7,752 nucleotides of DNA from the NCBI GenBank assembly GCA_019314185.1, contig JAFCZU010000138.1, positions 1-7,752 on the forward strand, given 5' to 3'. Of the stretch, positions 5,363 to 7,752 are shown piece by piece. Origin of the DNA: Deltaproteobacteria bacterium. GTDB lineage: Bacteria > Desulfobacterota > Desulfobacteria > Desulfobacterales > ETH-SRB1. The notes beneath the pieces are model-generated. The model was not told the origin of the DNA and made no database searches. It saw nothing but the letters and a program-made list of their open reading frames with translations. Position numbers and translations under genes: made by a program. Position 1 is the first letter of the stretch. Every line of letters begins with the position of its first letter.

Positions 5363-6493
5363 ATGATTTACCTTGATTATAATGCTACAACCCCAATAGA
5401 TTCGGATGTTGCTGCGGCTATGATGCCGTTTATCAGTGAAGAATTTGGAAATCCCAGCAGCTCATATTTTCTGGGAATAAGAGCAAAGAAGGCGCTTGAA
5501 AAGGCACGCGGTCAGATAGCGAAACTCTTAGGGTGCGAAACCGGAGAAATTGTTTTTACCAGTGGTGGAAGCGAATCAAACAATATAGTATTAAAAGGGG
5601 TGGCTTTGAGTCAGCGGAATAAAGGCCGTCACATCATTACCACAGCGATTGAACATCCTGCTATCTTCAATCCCGCTATATTTCTCATGGAAAACGGCTG
5701 GGATGTAACCTTTCTTCCTGTAGATAAATATGGCTTAACAGACCCGGATGAGATTAAAAATGCTATAAAGAAAGATACTGTATTAATATCTGTGATGCAC
5801 GCAAACAATGAAACAGGCACGATACAGCCTGTTCAGGAAATTGGCCGGCTCTCAAGGGAACACGGCATTTTTTTTCATACAGACGCTGCCCAATCTGTCG
5901 GCAAGATTAAAACCGATGTGAATGATCTGTGTGTCGATTTTTTAACCATTGCCGGTCACAAATTATATGCACCTAAAGGAATAGGCGCCCTCTATATTCG
6001 CAATGGAATTGAGATCGTTCCACTGATCCATGGCGGGGGCCAGGAAAAAGGCCGCAGGGCAGGCACTGAAAATGTAATTATGAGCGTAGGCCTGGGCGCA
6101 GCCTGTGAACTTGCGGGGAAGCATCTCAAAGATTACACGGCCCGTATTACCGCCCTGCGTGACAGGCTTCATAATAAAATAATTGCGGACGTTCCAAAGG
6201 CGGTACTTAACGGACATCCTGAAAACCGTCTTCCAAATACTCTCAATCTTTCATTTCCAGGCTTGACTGGCAGTGAAATTCTAAGAGGTATTCCGGACTT
6301 GTGCGCTTCAACAGGTTCTGCCTGCAAGGATCGTTCAGTAACTATTTCTCATGTTCTTGCCGCAATGGGAGTTCCCCGTGAGATAGGGATGGGAGCGGTA
6401 CGCCTCACACTTGGCAGGCCTACAACTGAGGAAGAAGTTGATAAGGCAGCGGAGTGGATAGTTGAAAGTGTAAAAAAGTTGACGGCTTCGTAA
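5363..6493 (+). CDS. cysteine desulfurase (NifS/IscS family)
   Basis: A 376-residue cytosolic PLP enzyme that takes sulfur from L-cysteine as an enzyme-bound persulfide, releasing alanine, for Fe-S cluster assembly or other thio-cofactors. Hallmarks are MIYLDYNATTP (1-11), SGGSESNN (67-74), EHPA (His98), HANNETGT (146-153), HTDAAQSVGK (172-181; Asp174 and Gln177 hold PLP), the Schiff-base Lys200 in AGHK, RRAGTEN (231-237) and the active-site Cys321 in STGSACKDRS. The length is slightly below IscS (about 404). The usual GSACxSG-like context is replaced by GSACKDRS, a variant seen in NifS-like paralogues. GGAG (5352-5355) lies 7 bases before the ATG. No IscU/NifU scaffold is adjacent. Instead it precedes a Cys-rich small protein and a metal importer, with 21 bases to the next gene, so an operon is likely. 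Confidence 0.95.
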   Translation: MIYLDYNATTPIDSDVAAAMMPFISEEFGNPSSSYFLGIRAKKALEKARGQIAKLLGCETGEIVFTSGGSESNNIVLKGVALSQRNKGRHIITTAIEHPAIFNPAIFLMENGWDVTFLPVDKYGLTDPDEIKNAIKKDTVLISVMHANNETGTIQPVQEIGRLSREHGIFFHTDAAQSVGKIKTDVNDLCVDFLTIAGHKLYAPKGIGALYIRNGIEIVPLIHGGGQEKGRRAGTENVIMSVGLGAACELAGKHLKDYTARITALRDRLHNKIIADVPKAVLNGHPENRLPNTLNLSFPGLTGSEILRGIPDLCASTGSACKDRSVTISHVLAAMGVPREIGMGAVRLTLGRPTTEEEVDKAAEWIVESVKKLTAS

Positions 6494-6514
6494 AGAGATA
6501 AAAAGGGGGATAAA

Positions 6515-6637
6515 ATGTGTATCTTTTGTGGCGGGCAGTGCGGAGGGATCGGTGAGATGCTTTATCCGGTGATTATTGGCGTGTGTTTCAAGACCTGGTA
6601 CTGGGTCAAAAGGCGATTAAAGAGACGTCGGGCGTAG
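6515..6637 (+). CDS. Cys-rich 40-residue small protein, unknown function
   Basis: A short gene encoding 40 residues. The N-terminus is MCIFCGGQCGG, with Cys2, Cys5 and Cys9 (C-x2-C-x3-C), then a hydrophobic segment (about 15-25, MLYPVIIGVCF, with a fourth Cys24), an aromatic stretch TWYW and a strongly basic tail (KRRLKRRRA). A strong purine-rich site, AAAAGGGGGA (6501-6510), lies 4 bases before the ATG, and the gene fits neatly into the 196-base gap between nifS-like and znuA-like genes, which supports expression. The Cys spacing suggests metal or Fe-S binding, or acceptance of sulfane sulfur from the desulfurase, with the hydrophobic and basic parts tying it to the membrane's inner face. 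That is inference. I cannot assign a named family. Confidence 0.65.
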   Translation: MCIFCGGQCGGIGEMLYPVIIGVCFKTWYWVKRRLKRRRA

Positions 6638-6653
6638 TTGTTTTGTCCAGACT

Positions 6654-6668
6654 TGCAACTGAGTTGTA
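6654..6668. promoter_or_regulatory. odd-centred palindrome, candidate metalloregulator operator
   Basis: TGCAACT (6654-6660), a central G, and AGTTGTA (6662-6668) form an inverted repeat with 6 of 7 positions paired perfectly. It lies 30 bases before the ATG at 6699. Odd-centred palindromes of this size upstream of metal importers are typical of Fur/Zur-family binding sites, so a zinc- or iron-dependent repressor is a reasonable guess. No clear -35/-10 pair was found around it, and the same bases could instead form a small RNA hairpin with a 3-base loop. Confidence 0.35.
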
Positions 6669-6698
6669 CCAGAAACGAAGAGATGGGGGGTGAAAGAA

Positions 6699-7628
6699 AT
6701 GAAAAAAAAAGTAGTAGTTTTTTTGGTGGGGGTTTTTCTGGCTCTGTTTCCAAGATTCGATCTCTTGATGGCCGCGCATGTCTATTCAGAACCACCGACC
6801 GATCCCGGAGCCAAAATCAAAATTTTTGTCAGCATTTTGCCTCAGGCATACTTTGTGGAGCGCATCGGGGGCGATCGTGTCGATGTTTCTGTGATGGTTG
6901 GGCCCGGCAGTAGTCCTGCCACATATGAACCTGTGCCGAGACAGATGGTAGAGATAGGCAAGGCGCAACTTTTTTTTCGCATTGGCGTACCGTTTGAAAA
7001 CGTATGGATGGATCGGTTAAGCAAAACAAATCCAAAAATGAAGGTAATAGATACGCGGCGCGGCATAAAACTTCTTCCCATGAAAACCGGTCATCGCAAA
7101 ACATCTGATAAGCATGACTCTGATAAGAAGAACGGCTTAAAAGATCCCCATATCTGGACAAGCTTAAAACAAGTTAAAATTCAGGCTGAAAACATCTGTA
7201 ATGCGTTGATTAACCTTGATCCTGACAATAAAGTGTATTATCAAAATAACTTAAGAGCATTTATAGATGATCTCAATAATCTCAATGCAGAAATTGTCGA
7301 AAGCCTGAAAGGCATCAGGACGCGAAAATTTATGGTCTTTCACCCTGCATGGGGATACTTTGCCAGTGATTATGGCCTGGATCAGATACCGGTTGAAATC
7401 GGAGGGAAAGAGCCCGGGGCAAAAGAGCTTGTCAATCTTATTAATGAGGCAAAAAACAATGGGATAAAAATAGTCTTTGTGCAAAAACAGTTCAGCAAAA
7501 AGAGCGCTGAAGCCATAGCTGCCGCTATTGGAGGAAAGATAATTCAGATTGATCCATTAGCAAAAGATTATCTTAATAATATGAAAATGATTGCCGAGAT
7601 GTTTCGCTCAATTGGGGTAATGCGATAA
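6699..7628 (+). CDS. ZnuA-like metal ABC transporter substrate-binding protein
   Basis: A 309-residue periplasmic solute-binding protein of cluster A-I (ZnuA/TroA/PsaA), which captures Zn2+ or Mn2+ for an ABC importer. Residues 1 to about 27 form a signal peptide (MKKK then a hydrophobic core VVVFLVGVFLALF). The mature part begins a classic FVSILPQAYFVERIGGD. Expected metal ligands: the first His of the usual SPHTYEP motif is Ala74 here (SPATYEP), while His151 (DPHIW), His215 (FHPAWGYF) and Asp285 (QIDPLAKDY) are kept. A short weakly His-rich loop (about 132-146) precedes DPHIW. I chose ATG 6699 because GGGGGG (6685-6690) lies 8 bases upstream. A GTG at 6690 in frame would overlap that site. 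The stop is 2 bases before the ATPase gene, so they are co-transcribed. Confidence 0.9.
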   Translation: MKKKVVVFLVGVFLALFPRFDLLMAAHVYSEPPTDPGAKIKIFVSILPQAYFVERIGGDRVDVSVMVGPGSSPATYEPVPRQMVEIGKAQLFFRIGVPFENVWMDRLSKTNPKMKVIDTRRGIKLLPMKTGHRKTSDKHDSDKKNGLKDPHIWTSLKQVKIQAENICNALINLDPDNKVYYQNNLRAFIDDLNNLNAEIVESLKGIRTRKFMVFHPAWGYFASDYGLDQIPVEIGGKEPGAKELVNLINEAKNNGIKIVFVQKQFSKKSAEAIAAAIGGKIIQIDPLAKDYLNNMKMIAEMFRSIGVMR

Positions 7629-7630
7629 CC

Positions 7631-7752
7631 ATGAATAATGCGGTTGTAGAGATTAGAAATGTAGATTTTGCCTATAATGATGTTCTCGTGCTAAAGGATA
7701 TCACACTGACAATTGAAGAGGGTAATTTTTTAGGAATAGTAGGCCCTAACGG
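7631..7752 (+). CDS. ZnuC-like metal ABC transporter ATP-binding protein (partial, 5' end)
   Basis: The ATG at 7631 opens a frame that runs off the window after 40 codons. It reads VVEIRNVDFAYNDVLVLKDI at residues 5-24, then a strand and GIVGPNG (35-41; the last codon is incomplete), the first half of a Walker A motif. This is the N-terminal pattern of ZnuC/TroB-type ATPases. It starts 2 bases after the znuA-like stop, which makes it the expected energy-supplying partner. A membrane permease (ZnuB-like) should follow beyond the window. Confidence 0.9.
   Translation, partial: MNNAVVEIRNVDFAYNDVLVLKDITLTIEEGNFLGIVGPN

Noticed and set aside
6690..6698. GTG at 6690 as the start of the ZnuA-like gene
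   Set aside because: It overlaps the G-run that serves as ribosome binding site for ATG 6699, and MKKK plus a hydrophobic core from 6699 makes a better signal peptide.
6638..6913. Open frame of 91 codons on the + strand overlapping the start of znuA
   Set aside because: It runs in another frame across the clear ZnuA signal peptide and N-terminal domain, with Ser/Arg/Cys-rich composition typical of a shadow frame.
6786..7161. Several overlapping - strand open frames antisense to znuA
   Set aside because: All lie opposite a well-supported gene, resemble no family and have no ribosome binding sites. The same holds for the - strand frames opposite the radical SAM, glycosyltransferase and cysteine desulfurase genes.

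Overview
The window looks like a piece of a chromosome from an AT-rich, Gram-negative-type anaerobe, plausibly Desulfobacterota (deltaproteobacteria) or a similar environmental lineage. This is inferred from gene content: a cobalamin-type radical SAM enzyme, a NifS-type cysteine desulfurase, a zinc/manganese ABC importer, and remnants of a GxxExxY element. No rRNA or other marker is present to fix the taxonomy. All supported genes lie on the + strand.

Bases 1-3963 look like a surface-glycan or lipid-modification neighbourhood. A class I SAM methyltransferase (160-792) overlaps a B12-binding radical SAM protein (789-2171) by 4 bases. A short EamA/SMR-type four-helix membrane protein (2228-2602) follows. 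After a 274-base gap carrying a good promoter-like sequence come a DPM1-like family 2 glycosyltransferase (2877-3581) and a DUF2304 membrane protein (3586-3963). Together they suggest building a polyprenyl-phosphate-linked sugar, flipping it, and using it at the outer face of the membrane. A GT-C type membrane protein (4145-5317) related to the TMTC/PMT families would be a natural acceptor enzyme, but it ends right after the conserved EHRLYLP region and lacks the TPR tail common in relatives.

Between DUF2304 and the GT-C gene sits the most unusual structure. A 36-codon N-terminal remnant of a GxxExxY (PDDEXK_3-like) gene is enclosed by inverted repeats made of 8-base ACGAAARY units. The left repeat is translated as the C-terminal tail of the DUF2304 protein. 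This looks like an internally deleted, possibly non-autonomous, mobile element.

Bases 5363-7752 form a second group: cysteine desulfurase, a 40-residue Cys-rich small protein (6515-6637) with a strong ribosome binding site, a ZnuA-like metal-binding lipoprotein/periplasmic protein (6699-7628), and the start of the ZnuC-like ATPase (7631 to the window end). An odd-centred palindrome at 6654-6668, just before znuA, is a candidate metalloregulator operator. The ZnuA-like protein has Ala where the first metal-ligand His is expected.
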